From positions 9,813,815 through 9,877,814 of the forward strand of contig OU342809.1 in assembly GCA_910591455.2 (NCBI GenBank): 64,000 bases of DNA, read 5' to 3'. Under the pieces are notes generated by a model. It had not been told where the DNA came from and searched no databases. It saw only the letters and a list, made by a program, of their open reading frames with translations. Position numbers and translations under genes: made by a program. This DNA comes from Pholis gunnellus (taxonomy: Eukaryota > Chordata > Actinopteri > Perciformes > Pholidae). Below, piece after piece: positions 1 to 27,999 of this stretch (positions are counted from its first letter, which is position 1; every line of letters starts with the position of its first letter).

Positions 1-7003
<7,003 letters not shown>

Positions 7004-9052
7004 TTTGAAGAAAGAGAAGAGATGCGCTCTAAGGACAGCCCGTGAAAACAGAGGGATGAATCATGAATCTCGTAAGGGTGCCACTGGAGGCAAACAGTGA
7101 CGGCGCATCCGCAGGACAGGTTGTATCTTATTTGACACTTGGGACGTGCCTCTCTCCCCCGGTTCAAACATTGAGATGCGTCAACGATATACGTGGCCGC
7201 TTCAATCCGAAGGTCATGTGAAAGCGGTAAACGGGAAACGCGTGTAAATCCAGGTAAACCCACAGCGTGCAGACGAGAGCGCATCAGGATGCAACATGCT
7301 GAGTGTCGGACGTGCCGGAGTGGGAGAACGCTGCTGCTGAGTTCCTCAATGACAAAGCATGATCTCCACCTCCCCAAAATATCTGAGCTCTCTGTCAGTG
7401 CGAGGTGATGACACACATGCACGCAGCCAGCACCGGCGTTCAAAGAGCGCTGACATCACTGATCCATCAGCCTCCCGCTTTCTAATAACGTGAATATCGA
7501 TGGAGCTGATCCATCGGGTTGCCATACGAGCCTGGACGGTACATGCGCTCACCCCGCCCAGGACAGCTGGAAGAGGAGGTTTCAAGGATGCGATCCAGCC
7601 ATGGAGTTGATAGTTCACTCGCTGAGAGAAAGCGACACGCCAGAGAATATAGTCAGATCTTTATGCATCTAACAAATGATTGTCGACAGGCCCTGCACAC
7701 TGAAGAAACAATAATCGTGCCATAATCTGCCAGACAAATTATGTTTATTATATTATTAATATAGTTTTAAGCTTTAAAGACACATTGCGATATAATAACA
7801 CCATTCAGCCTACAAGTGGTCATAATACTCAATATAGTCTCAGAACTGGTTCAAGTCCCAGACGAGCCCACAACTCTTTAGTTTGACTGCTGTCGTATAT
7901 TTATCAAGTATCAAGAGCTGTGCTGGCAAATACCCACAAAGTGTTGTGTGTAGTGCCAGTGATTTAACACTATTTACATTATTTAAATCAGTCATGTACT
8001 CTTTTAAAATGGGTTTTTGTGGGGAGTTTTTCCTTTTGCAAATCGAGGGTCTAGAATAGAGGGTGTTCTATACTGTACAGATTATAAAGCTCATTGAGGA
8101 AAATAATATTGGGTTATATAACTAAAATTGACGTGACAATATACTGCCTTTCTCCAGTGACCCTATAGAGAACATATTTTATCCATGGTAGCATGAAACA
8201 TCTCCAATAAACTGAACAATGTATTGTGTCCAAATTTACATCCCCACATCTTCTGATGAACTTTTGAACCCACAGCTTGAGGAGAGAAGTCAATGTGAAT
8301 AATGTCCAATACTTTCCTTGTTAATGGGGGATTTGTTTCAACCTTCATTACTTACTGTGATGATAATACATCGAGGTACAACCTGTTTGGCCAACTACTC
8401 ACGTTATTATGGCAGATGTATTAATACTCTCAGTGTCTGCAGTGTTTCATTTTTATTCCCCGAAGAAGACATTTTCAGTCGGGTAGAAAAGAGATGAAAT
8501 CCTTCCTGACAAAGACCAATACTGCAAATTAATTTGGTGAAAGGTTGTTGACAGCTGGTTGCATTACTGTTGTATGATTCAATACAAACCACGCAGCAAT
8601 TTAATATGGCCTAATGCCATAAGGAAGAGGATAGTGAACAGTTTGTTTCTGCTGTAATAATTCCTCACGATACAGTAATAAACTAATATAAATGTTAATC
8701 TATCACAGGTCAAGAGTCTGCTACTGTATGCAACAGATACTATTTTTCTTTCACCTATTTTATTTATTTTCATCAGTGGTCAAACAACATGGGAAGGTAA
8801 AATGACATGAATTGAATAGAATACAATAGAAGTAAGAAAAAAGGGATTTGCCCTTATTCAAAAAATGAATGTAACCATCTCTCTCTTCATCATCAGCACT
8901 TCAAGCTGTCAGTCTCCTGATCATGAACTACAGATTAGAAGTTCACACTCTGTGCCCTGAGCACACTCCAGTCATCACTCTCCATTATGTTTGCAGGCCC
9001 GATTACCACCAAGTGTATAGGACGCCATCTCAGATCACATGGCAGATTTGCA

Positions 9053-9274
9053 CACAGTTGACAGTTTTTTTAGGTACACCTACAGTAAAACCAATGCAGT
9101 TTTTAAACAGTTGTAAGAGGGTTGAGTCAGCTTTAAGGTCATTTTGGATTGTTTGTGCTGTTGAACTGTGTTGCGCCATAGTGTCATGTATTTTGTCCAC
9201 CCCTTTTATGTCAATGAGGATAGACTAAATATTAGTTTTAGCTACGAGTACATAACAAACTGGCCACTGAGTGT
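9053..9274. mobile_element. Short non-autonomous DNA element, Tc1-like termini (copy 1)
   Basis: Left end cacagttgacag...ttaggtacacctac and right end gctacgagtacataacaaac tggccactgagtg are imperfect inverted copies. The consensus end (CACTCAGTTGCCAGTTTATTAGGTACACCT) resembles fish Tc1/mariner termini. No transposase lies inside. Two relatives are at 10108-10370 and 19196-19404. Confidence 0.6.
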
Positions 9275-10107
9275 ACATGTTATGTTCCATGCTTTTCTTG
9301 TTGTCATGAACTACATAGTTTGAATGATTTGAACACCATCATGGGATTTCTATTTACAAAATACCAAATGGGAAACACACACTGTACAGTAGTGACTCTC
9401 AATGCCCAGGTGGTGAACTGGTAATAGTCCTCACAATGTTGGGAACATCTGACAAGAACTGATTATTATGTTGTAATATTGCAGCTGTTTGGTTATGTTG
9501 TAAAACATGACCAGAGAGAATCTTTTAAAGTAGACTCAGTCTGGTCACAGAGGAGGTTAAGTATAGAACAAGTCCAAAAAAAGGGCTTTGGTGAATTCCT
9601 TACAAAGTCAACTATAAATATTTCCAACAAAGTTTGAAATACACACTCAATTTGTTATTAAATACAACCCACTACTAGACCATCAGATTTATTCAAACTT
9701 CACCTAACATCTCATCACCGGAATTAGAGATTAAACCACACAGACAGAAGTACAAATCATTTTTCTCCGGGTTCACAAAGTCACAGATGTCTCTTTGCTT
9801 TAGAAATGGGCTGTTCTTAGTACTGCTGGAATCCCACTGACATATTAATCGAGGTCACCATTACATCATGGGAATCAGATCCAGATAAATGAAAGACCAG
9901 CTTACAAAAGGTATGAAAAACACATCACAATATTTCATTACTCTCCAGCTGTAATAGTTAGAAATGTTGATGAAAGCCCAACAATGAGACATTCAAACAG
10001 CAGCCACAATTAAACAGTGCCTCCCTTTGCTGTGCTGCTGCAGTTTCCTACATAATGTGTTGAATGTGCTGCCCACTACTGTTTAATAATAACACAGGAG
10101 AAACATA

Positions 10108-10370
10108 CACTCAGTTGGCAGTTTATAGGTACCGGGCTCAAACAGCCACATAGATAATATTGTGTCCAACCCATTTGTAATGTCTATCATATACCAGAGT
10201 TCTAAATATAAAAAAACACCATATAAACAATTCATCAGCACCATAAACTACATTCTCCAAACTAACCATAAAGTTGAATCAACACCTTTATATAAAAGTA
10301 TGATTTATAACTATTTTAGACTGCAGTAGTTTTAGCTTGGTGGACCTGATAAACTCAGGTATAGGCAGTG
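10108..10370. mobile_element. Short non-autonomous DNA element, Tc1-like termini (copy 2)
   Basis: Left end cactcagttggcagtttata, right end gtagttttagcttggtggac ctgataaactc. More diverged than the copy at 19196 but with the same end motifs. Confidence 0.5.
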
Positions 10371-11932
10371 TTGCCGTCTTTGTCAAACATTAAAATGGCA
10401 AAACTCCTCAGAATTAGCAATACTGCTACAAGTGTTTAAAACATTCTAAATTGCAAATGGAAATCTGTTCCCGTGGATAAATTGGGATCCATATTCATAT
10501 AGTACCTGCACTAATAATCACACATAGCTACTGATAGCGTTGATGATTTGTGGGATTGTTCATCACTTCAGGCCCAAAGTCAGGATTTTAAATAATCCTA
10601 ATGTAAAAAAGTACTTGTGTGATTTTCCTTTTTTTTGAATGATGTGAAGTCCATCATCATATTTGACGAGCCTGAAGTGAGCAACTCAAAACCTCACTAG
10701 ATGGCGCTGTTCTCAACATCCTGATGGGACGGCCTGTTTGCATCATTGATGATGGTCCAACTGAATGTCTACTGTGCTCTACAAGGAAACCAACTCAACA
10801 GACACACTTCCTTTTTTGAGATATTTATTCTTAAAAATGAGTCGGGGATCTTTGAATTGCTTCACATGTATCAGTCCTGACGTTCGCCACCTCCCACGTC
10901 AGAGAATTCATGCAGCTGTGTAGTACGCCATCAACGCTCTACGGTGATCCTACTAGTTTAAAGCTTTGTCACAGAGAAATCAAAAGCTGCGATGGTTTTC
11001 AATATATTGATATGGATAATAATTGCATAGGATAATAGCCATGCTGTACAATACACATGATTATAAAACAATATGTTAGAATGGTTAGTACATATTTCCT
11101 AAAGTCGGTCTAAACAGTTTTTCATTATCTTCAACATTTAAGTGCATCATATCATATGAATAGTCTTTATATTATTGGTGATCTGATACATAGTTATAGA
11201 GATGTAATACATACAGTAAAGAAAATCTTATTCAAATTTAGAGGGACATTGCAAAGCCCTTAAAATGCAATAGATATTTTCTGATAAAATGATATGCAGT
11301 GGTATGATAAAACTGTACACAACTGTCATACCCGCTTATGGTGGCATTTCATTTACATTGCCAAGTTTTGTTTTTCCTCTAGAACACACAGTACAGATTA
11401 TCTAAATGAAGCCACTCCCAGAGAAAAGAGGGAAAAAAAAGCCGTATCTGTATCAAACAGAAGGTCAACATCTTGCATGCATTATTCTAGAAGTAGTAAA
11501 AATGTAAAATTAGTGGATAAGAGGGAAAAAAAAATAATCTCTAATGTCACAACTGCATGCAGCAACAATGGTTATAATGTTAACAATTTCATATTCCATA
11601 TTCGCACCCTCACACAATAAAATCATAAGGCATGCCTCACTGAACTCCTCCTCAACCATACTAGTAGTGGCAGATACATCCTCTTTACAACCGGTATGGA
11701 TTCCCTTCTTGTTTACCTTCATATGGTCGATACATGTGTAATGAAACCTGCAAATAAAGAGAACATTCAACTCATTAGAGCAGACTGACAGTAGTCTTAT
11801 TTTGGTTGAGCGCTCAGTGATAAGATCATATGGTGGATCATATTGTAACTTGTGGCCACAGGCTTGTCATACATATTCATCATCAGGCATCCTGTAAATA
11901 ATGTAATACTTACTCAGCAGACAGGCTGCTCA

Positions 11933-22061
<10,129 letters not shown>

Positions 22062-23530
22062 CTTCGGAGACTGGCGGGGGAGCTGGAAAATGCCGGTAGG
22101 ACCGAGCGCTAAGGTGACCTGAGCGGGATGCGATGATGCGGGACGTGGATTCACCTCAACACACTCCAATGGTATCACGCAGAGACAGAAGTGTCGCTAG
22201 GTAGACTAGCGGGAGCCCGTTACTGACTAGTTACCTGTGCGGCTCTCTGCTGTCAGCCCGGTGCAGCAAGGGAACCACCTTTTTTTTTCTTTTTCTTAAC
22301 CACCCGTTTAATCTTAAATCCCGCGAGATCTTGGAGGAGCGCAGAGACAAGCGGTTACATTCACACAACGTCCCATCATAAAGTAGAGCAGAAATCAATT
22401 ATATTAAAACAGACAAAATGGACGCTATTATTTCTCCGCCAGGTTTTTTGACATTTAACAATTAAACCCCAATCAGGAACGAGTGATTCTCAGGTAATGA
22501 TACAGCTGTAACGGCACGCAGAGCTTTACAAACCGCTATGGGCCTGAAGCTGTGGGTCAAGCAGTCTCTCAGTCTGACATAAGCCCTGACCTTAACAGCA
22601 CCGAGAGCTTTAAGTAGTAATCCTATTTCTCTTTGAACTAATGTAGGGTAATGACAGCCTCACGCACCTTTGACACAGTGTTACCTTATCCCTAAACTAA
22701 ATTGAGCCTGTTAAGTGGCCTAAACATACTTTACTGGTGGTTATTGTCATTGGAATAATTTCATACTCATCGCTGTGATTCTTATATGGATTCTGTGCAA
22801 CTCATTGTAACAACACACATCATATGTAACATTACAAGGATCATCAGACAGGATAAAGCAAAGTGAACAAACTGGAGAAGAGGCCACTGATACTGCAATA
22901 CTGCATCCGTTCCACTTAATTGATACACCGAGGTACAGAAGAAACACAAAACGCAAAGGTATATGGAGGAGGCAGAAGAACTGCAGTTGTATTGCTTTAA
23001 AAAGTGGTATCTAAACCATAATCATCCTTTGCTTTTTTAGTCTCTTAAAGAGCTTATGATGTTGACCACTCCTGATTCAGATATTTCTGTTATTCTAAAA
23101 TTGGTTTCGTATCGTTAATTAGAGTATATATTTTATAGTTCTGGAGAAGCTTTGGGCCAGCTCCTCAACTGAGTTCATAAAAAAGTTGTTAAAAGTACTT
23201 GCTTTTATGTCATGATTTTGGGTTTAGATTCCATACATTTTTAGATCAGGTTCTCTTATTCTTTCTTGCAGTTAATTTACCAAGACTTTTCCAGATCAGA
23301 TTCTCATTTCCCCTTGCATCATTAATTACTCAAATTAAAACATTTAGCTTTAGCCTTCGTTATGTTTCTTTCTATCTTATTTCGAAGGGATGTAAACGGT
23401 GCTTGTCATTACTATCTCGCGCTCTCATTTGTCACCAGAGGGCGTCATTGAGCCATGGTAAAGGGTTCTTTTGTCTTGGTTTGTATTGCACCTTTTTTCT
23501 AAAGGAGGACTTTACTTTGTTAATGGTAGT
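22062..23530. other. Upstream region of nptn
   Basis: The first 250 bp are GC-rich and should contain the nptn 5' UTR and promoter. Beyond that I see no gene or recognisable repeat up to the candidate LTR. Confidence 0.5.
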
Positions 23531-23813
23531 TGTAGTGACCCCGTTGCTTCCCAAAAAAAGGTCACCACGGTTACATTGATTCTAGTCTTGGTGAATTCTC
23601 AGTATGAAGTGGACTCGTTGAAGACACTTGAAAACATAATTCAGCAGGACTAGGGGAGTGGCGTAACCATGGGAACGTGACATCATGTTGGGTTTAAAGG
23701 AGGTGATGGCAGTGTTCGGGATGAAATGTTTGTGAGAGTTGAAATAAACGACGACAGAGGTGAGCAGCCAAAAAGAGACACTTGTCGACTCGGTTAATCC
23801 CTGCACTCCTACA
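23531..23813 (+). mobile_element. Candidate solo LTR
   Basis: Starts TGTAG and ends CTACA, the short inverted termini expected of an LTR. A poly(A) signal (AATAAA, in gagttgaaataaacgacg) lies about 65 bp before the end. No clear 5-bp target duplication is visible and no internal retroelement coding lies next to it, so this is tentative. Confidence 0.35.
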
Positions 23814-23933
23814 ATATGATGATTGTTTGGCTACATTACAATATTTGATCAATTAGCCAGTTAATAAGGCCCATTTCTATAATGCCAGATTAGGCCCAGA
23901 TTTCCCAGATTTCGCCAGATTAGGCCCAGATTT

Positions 23934-24103
23934 CGATGGAAGCTCGTTGCGGTCGATGGTGGCACGGTGATCGTCTTGCCATCGATTGAGGCTCGGTGCG
24001 GTGATCGTCTGGGCATCGATGGAGGCTCGTTGCGGTCGATGGTGGCACGGTGATCGTCTTGCCATCGATTGTGGCTCGGTGCGGTGATCGTCGGTGCGGT
24101 GAT
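23934..24103 (-). repeat. 83-bp tandem array, inverted orientation
   Basis: About two copies of an 83-bp unit; the word cgatgga(a/g)gctcgttgcgg starts at 23934 and 24017. Each unit has two related halves containing the motifs cgatcaccg and catcgatg (as read on minus). It is preceded at 23873 by tttctataatgccagatta, which recurs in modified form at 24594. The same unit is present in plus orientation at 24640-24724 and 26477-26680. Confidence 0.85.
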
Positions 24104-24267
24104 CATCATTCTATCAACCTCATCAGCCACCATCACCACCAGTGTCTGGACTCCACGGGGGGATTTGTGATCGAGTTGTGATTGCCCTGAGCGGCAACAA
24201 TATGAATCCCCCCGTGGAGTCCAGACACTGGTGGTGATGGTGGCTGATGAGGTTGATAGAATGATGA
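24103..24267. repeat. Perfect 63-bp inverted repeat (hairpin), 39-nt loop
   Basis: The arm at 24103-24165 is the exact reverse complement of 24205-24267. I compared them base by base and found no mismatch. The arm begins tcatcattctatcaacctca and ends cacggggggatt. It starts directly where the inverted 83-bp array ends. Confidence 0.95.
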
Positions 24268-24593
24268 GTTGATGAATCTGATGAAGATTGGGCGGAGATG
24301 GGGAGGTGGAGGGTTACGTAACAGCAGCTTGAATAAACTGAAGGTAGAAAGACAATCACATTTAAGAGACACAGCAGCAAGATGATAGGCTAACGATGTC
24401 CTTGTGTCGTTGTGCTATTGGCTAGAGAGACCAGCTGATCTAGACAGCTGATATGATTGACAGCCCCGAACAATAACAACAAGGAAATAATGAGTGTGCC
24501 TGCATGAGGAGTGATGGCAGATGTATGGTAAATAAGCTATGGTTTAGGCATGCAAGAGTATAATCTTCCTGTCTGAACTTACGCTAGAGCTTC

Positions 24594-24724
24594 ATTTCTA
24601 TAATGTCAGAATGGGCCCAGATTTGGCAGCCATCAATCAATGGCAAGACGATCACCGTGCCACCATCGACCGCAACAGGCCTCCATCGATGCCCAGACGA
24701 TCACCGCACCGAGCCTCCATCGAT
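24594..24724 (+). repeat. 83-bp tandem array, plus orientation (left piece)
   Basis: Starts with a copy of the tttctataatg...gggcccagattt leader also seen at 23873, then one 83-bp unit and part of the next. It is interrupted at about 24725 by the hAT element and resumes at about 26470. Confidence 0.8.
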
Positions 24725-26469
24725 TAGGGGTGGGGGAAAAAATCGATACAGCATAGTATCGTGATATTTTGCGTGGCGATATTGTATCGATACACAGAAG
24801 CCAAGTATGAATCTTTTATTATATAAACTATTAACTTTTTGGTACTAGAAAAATAAAATCTATTGCTTTTTCAGTCCACTAGATCAGTGGTTCTCAAACT
24901 TTTTTCAGTGATGTACCCCCTGTGAAATATTTTTTCAGCCAAGTACCCGCGCATAGCATTTTTGGTTGAAAAAAAGATCATCAGTGTCTGACTTATTAAA
25001 CTGTCAACACTGAAGATTGCATTGTTTAGGACAGGGGCCGGCAACCTTTACTATCCAAAGAGCCATTTTGCCCTATTTTCCACCAAATAAAATTTGTCTG
25101 GAGCCGCAAAAGCTATTTGATATCACAGTTTATAAAGCGTTATATATAGTTATATTATATATACAAAAACTATAGTTTGTTGTATTTATGAAATTATAGA
25201 ACAAGAATAAAGACACTTGTTGACATTTTGTTGACATTTTATTGCTATTTTACGTGTTCTAACAATATCAAACTCTTATGAAGAGGAGAGTTTGCAGTTG
25301 CAGAATTGCTCTTTTTCGCTCATCTCCAGTGTGATACTTTCCAGTAAATGCTGTGTGTTGGTTCTGGAAGCGTCTTTCAACATTACATTTTTTGTTGTTT
25401 GCAAATTTCTCGCCACATATCAATCATACAGGTAAGCCAGCATCGTTTGCAGTGAAAGCAAATGAATACGTCCACGCAGAATTAAACTTTCCATTTTCCT
25501 CCATTTTCTGTTTTTGGATTTATCCATTGATAGTTTACCGAGGGCGGGGGTCTGCAGATCATGATTAATCAGCGTTAGGGAAAGGCGATAGCGACGTAAG
25601 ATGCAAGTGGCGGATCGCGTAGCGCGGCCATTTTTGAATATATTACTATTTTGCTCGACAGAGTTCGAATCCAGGTTGATGCGATCTTTCGATAAATATA
25701 TTTTCTTCAATGTATTTCTTCATATGTGGCTGTGATGTAGTGCTCAGTGCTGAGTTGTTTTCTGGTGAGGTCAGCAGAGGTGCCGGATCAGCGTGATTGG
25801 TAGGAAGTTGGTCAAAACAAGGATGGGGATATCGGAGAAAGAAATCAGAAATGCGCCGTCCGCGTCGGACGTTTGCCACCGTGCTTCTGTTGAAAAAGCT
25901 GGTTACGCGCCGCACTCTCCCCATGAGCCTGGCTGCTGTCGGCAGATTTAACGCCCGTTGTGAGGCCAGATTGAGCGGGTGAGCGAAACACTTCACACGA
26001 AGGTATCCCTCTAACTGAATGGCAAAGCCCATGTTAGAACCATTGTCGGTTACAACCACAAGGTTTTTGTCGGCAATCCCCCATTCTTATGCTGCATTTT
26101 TTGTACAAGTTGCATTGTTAATACCTGTAATAGTACAGCTGTCCTCACACGTTTGCATTCAGTTAAGTTGGACTATGTAGACTGTAATACAAACAGTTCA
26201 GTTTGTCAGGTGCATGCAACATTTATGACAGTGTTGGTCAGTCTGTCTGCTTGACGATCCCATTTTGTGGCAATTAAAATGATTGAAGTGAGATGAACAT
26301 ACTGAAAACTTTATCTTTAACTTTATCTAAAACATAATTTGCAGTTCAAAAAGGGTAATAAATTGCAATATATCGCAATATGTTATCACAGTATCGTGAT
26401 AATATCGTATTGTGACCTAAGTATCGTGATAATATCGTATCGCGGGACCTCTGGTGATTCCCACCCCTA
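24725..26469 (-). mobile_element. Decayed hAT transposon inserted in the 83-bp array
   Basis: Terminal inverted repeats TAGGGGTGGG (left) and CCCACCCCTA (right), with subterminal gtatcgtgataatatcgta repeats at the right end. The left flank ends CCATCGAT and the right flank begins CCATCAT: an 8-bp target duplication, as expected for hAT, with one G lost. The outer array reads through once the element is removed. It is about 1.75 kb, shorter than an autonomous element. The interior carries a transposase remnant on minus and pieces of other hAT-like ends (cagtggttctcaaac at about 24895; caggggccggcaaccttta at about 25033). Confidence 0.82.
25646..26080 (-). pseudogene. hAT (ZBED-like) transposase fragment
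   Basis: The minus-strand reading frame includes VVTDNGSNMGFAIQ and VKCFAHPLNLASQRALNLP followed by RLMGRVRRVTSFFNRST. These are hallmark stretches of the RNase H-like core of hAT transposases, with the catalytic Asp in TDNGSN and the C/H residues before the insertion domain. The frame then diverges and stops. The N-terminal zinc finger and the C-terminal dimerisation region are missing, so it cannot be functional. Confidence 0.8.
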
Positions 26470-26690
26470 CCATCATGCTCAGACGATCACCGCACTGAGC
26501 CTCAATCGATGGCAAGACGATCACTGTGCCACCATCGACCGCAACGAGCCTCCATCGATGCCCAGACGATCACTGCACCGAGCCACAATCGATGGCAAGA
26601 CGATCACCATGCCACCATCGACTGTAACGAGCCTCCATCGATGCCCAGACGATCACCGCACTGAGCCTCAATCGATGGCCGTACGAAGGG
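26470..26690 (+). repeat. 83-bp tandem array, plus orientation (right piece)
   Basis: About 2.5 copies; the word cagacgatca starts at 26480 and 26563. It contains the same two-part unit as 23934-24103 on the opposite strand. It ends at the stop codon of the unknown minus-strand ORF. Confidence 0.85.
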
Positions 26691-27284
26691 TTAATCTGCA
26701 CGTGCGAATGCACGGCATGTGCAGAATGACCAGATTTTTTTAAACAGGGAAGTTGAAGCCTTTGACGGTTTCGCAGGAGTTTCTGAAATCGGAACAACTT
26801 TATTGTTTATGCATTTCGGAAACATCTTCCTTTTGGCCAGTGTCTCCCCTCCGCGCTTTGAGTCCGTGACGTCCGCCTTCCCTTCGCGCTTTGAGTCGGC
26901 GAAGTCCGCCTCATCTCTGCACTTTGAGTCGGAGACGTCCGTCTCTCCTCCGAGTTTTGAATCGACGTCTGCCTCTTCTCTTGCTTCTCTCTCTTCTCTC
27001 AGTTCTCTCTCTACAGACATTCGCCGGCCGTGAAAAAACTCTGCCAAGTACTGCTTAGTTTTTCGCTGAGTGTAAGAAAAAGCTGATGATTCATCTTTTG
27101 GTTGAGATTTTTCCTCAATCTTCCACCTGGCGATGTTCTGCATCAGCTCGTTAACATCACGGTCAGCACGCTCCATTGTTGCTGTTACTTGTTCGTCTAT
27201 CTCATCCATTATAATTGTATTCTGTTGGTAAAATGTAAGTTCCTGCTCTGTTGTCGCTGTTACTTGTTCGTCTATCTCATCCAT
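26691..27284 (-). CDS. Unrecognised 197-codon ORF with internal repeats
   Basis: Uninterrupted frame from ATG at 27284 to the stop at 26691; I do not recognise the family. The predicted protein is soluble and charged, with no signal peptide or TM helix. It opens with two copies of MDEIDEQVTAT offset by 25 residues, from a 75-bp tandem DNA duplication (27181 versus 27256). The middle has FSYTQRKTKQYLAEFFHGRR and an Arg/Glu-rich helix (VERELREEREAREE). Then come about four 11-residue repeats of the type SK-xx-G-E-x-D-V-x-D, and a basic C-terminus ending LFKKIWSFCTCRAF. Each MDEIDEQ copy follows a TTTTACC(T/A)ACAG that could act as a splice acceptor, so the ORF may be an internal or terminal exon. 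Low DNA complexity and the repeat island also allow it to be a chance or transposon-borne ORF. Confidence 0.4.
   Translation of the reverse strand: MDEIDEQVTATTEQELTFYQQNTIIMDEIDEQVTATMERADRDVNELMQNIARWKIEEKSQPKDESSAFSYTQRKTKQYLAEFFHGRRMSVERELREEREAREEADVDSKLGGETDVSDSKCRDEADFADSKREGKADVTDSKRGGETLAKRKMFPKCINNKVVPISETPAKPSKASTSLFKKIWSFCTCRAFARAD
26840..26975 (-). repeat. 33-bp coding minisatellite
   Basis: Four imperfect 33-bp units (cgctttgag-tcggagacgtccgcct type) that keep the reading frame of the unknown minus-strand ORF and produce its 11-residue repeats. Confidence 0.75.
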
Positions 27285-27315
27285 TATAATTGTATTCTGT
27301 AGGTAAAATGTACAA
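27181..27315 (-). repeat. 75-bp tandem duplication
   Basis: gctgttacttgttcgtctat at 27181 recurs at 27256, continuing through catccattataattgtattc and ggtaaaatgta in both copies. The offset is 25 codons and keeps frame. Confidence 0.9.
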
Positions 27316-27418
27316 CCGCTCTTTCCGAAGTTAAGTTAGAAGTTGGTAAAAGTGGTCAAACGTTGCTCCTATACGCTGATCCTTTGAAGTTATGACACAC
27401 AATCACGTCAGAGGAAAG

Positions 27419-27447
27419 TGGGCGTGGTCACACGTGCACACGCCCAC
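27419..27447. promoter_or_regulatory. Palindromic GC/CACC-box with E-box in the loop
   Basis: GTGGGCGTG (27419-27427) and CACGCCCAC (27439-27447) are perfect inverted copies around a loop containing CACGTG. It lies upstream of the minus-strand ORF and next to TTAGC-rich sequence, so a promoter role is possible but unproven. Confidence 0.35.
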
Positions 27448-27940
27448 TTGCCTTCGATGCTCCATTTGGAACCATTACGTAACTAATAATGCTCGGTCAT
27501 GCTAGCTTAGTCCATGGCGCTAGCTTAGCCGCAAGCTAACGTTATCATGTGCAGCCTCGAAGAAGGATAGTGAGGGGGGCACAATATAAATTGGAGTTAT
27601 AGGTGACAAGATGGTCGGGTGGGTTGCCAACATCGGCAAGAAAAAATATTAGCGGCTGTGTGGGCATCGACAGGGTCTTTGGGGTGACGTGGGTTTCCTT
27701 AACTTTATATCACCTATGCGCAGTGCTTATGTTATACGTGATTTTACAGCACCCTCGCTTCTGTGGTAGAGACAAGGTGAGGTGACGTTAACGTCAACTT
27801 GAGTATGCAGTTGTAATTTCACATCCACGGTGCACCGTAACAATTGTTCTACCTCTTGCTCTGTTTTTCTTGGCCTGTGTCTCATTATTTTCTTTCTGTA
27901 TCTTGTGATGTTTCTCCATCTCTCTCTTGGTCTCTCTCAG

Positions 27941-27987
27941 ATTGAGGAGGAATTTCGGAGGATCGCACTGAAGCCAACGTTCCAATA
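27941..27987 (+). CDS. Possible orphan terminal exon
   Basis: A long pyrimidine-rich stretch (27850-27937) ends in tctctctcag, followed by IEEEFRRIALKPTFQ and TAG (27985-27987). The acceptor is far better than average. No upstream coding exon is identifiable in the frame required, and I do not recognise the peptide. It could be the 3' end of a small gene starting near the TTAGC-rich stretch at 27500, or chance. Confidence 0.25.
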
Positions 27988-27999
27988 GAAATTAACTTA

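Larger units (their letters stand above)
7004..11929. other. Intergenic region between hcn4 5' end and nptn 3' end
   Basis: 7004-7450 is relatively GC-rich and should hold the hcn4 5' UTR and promoter; no TATA box stands out. The right end should hold the nptn 3' UTR. Two short Tc1-like elements are listed separately. I see no other coding region. Confidence 0.6.

Noticed and set aside
23199..23579. 126-codon hydrophobic plus-strand ORF
   Set aside because: T-rich low-complexity translation with no recognisable domain, and it runs into the candidate LTR.
23934..26690. Regular repeats resembling a CRISPR array
   Set aside because: The 83-bp units abut directly with no unique spacers, and the setting is a vertebrate genome; a minisatellite or transposon array explains them.
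27794..27985. Minus-strand ORF reading ERWLQCDPPKFLLNLRE...
   Set aside because: It starts at a non-ATG codon and is the shadow of a pyrimidine-rich splice acceptor tract on plus; no matching exons.
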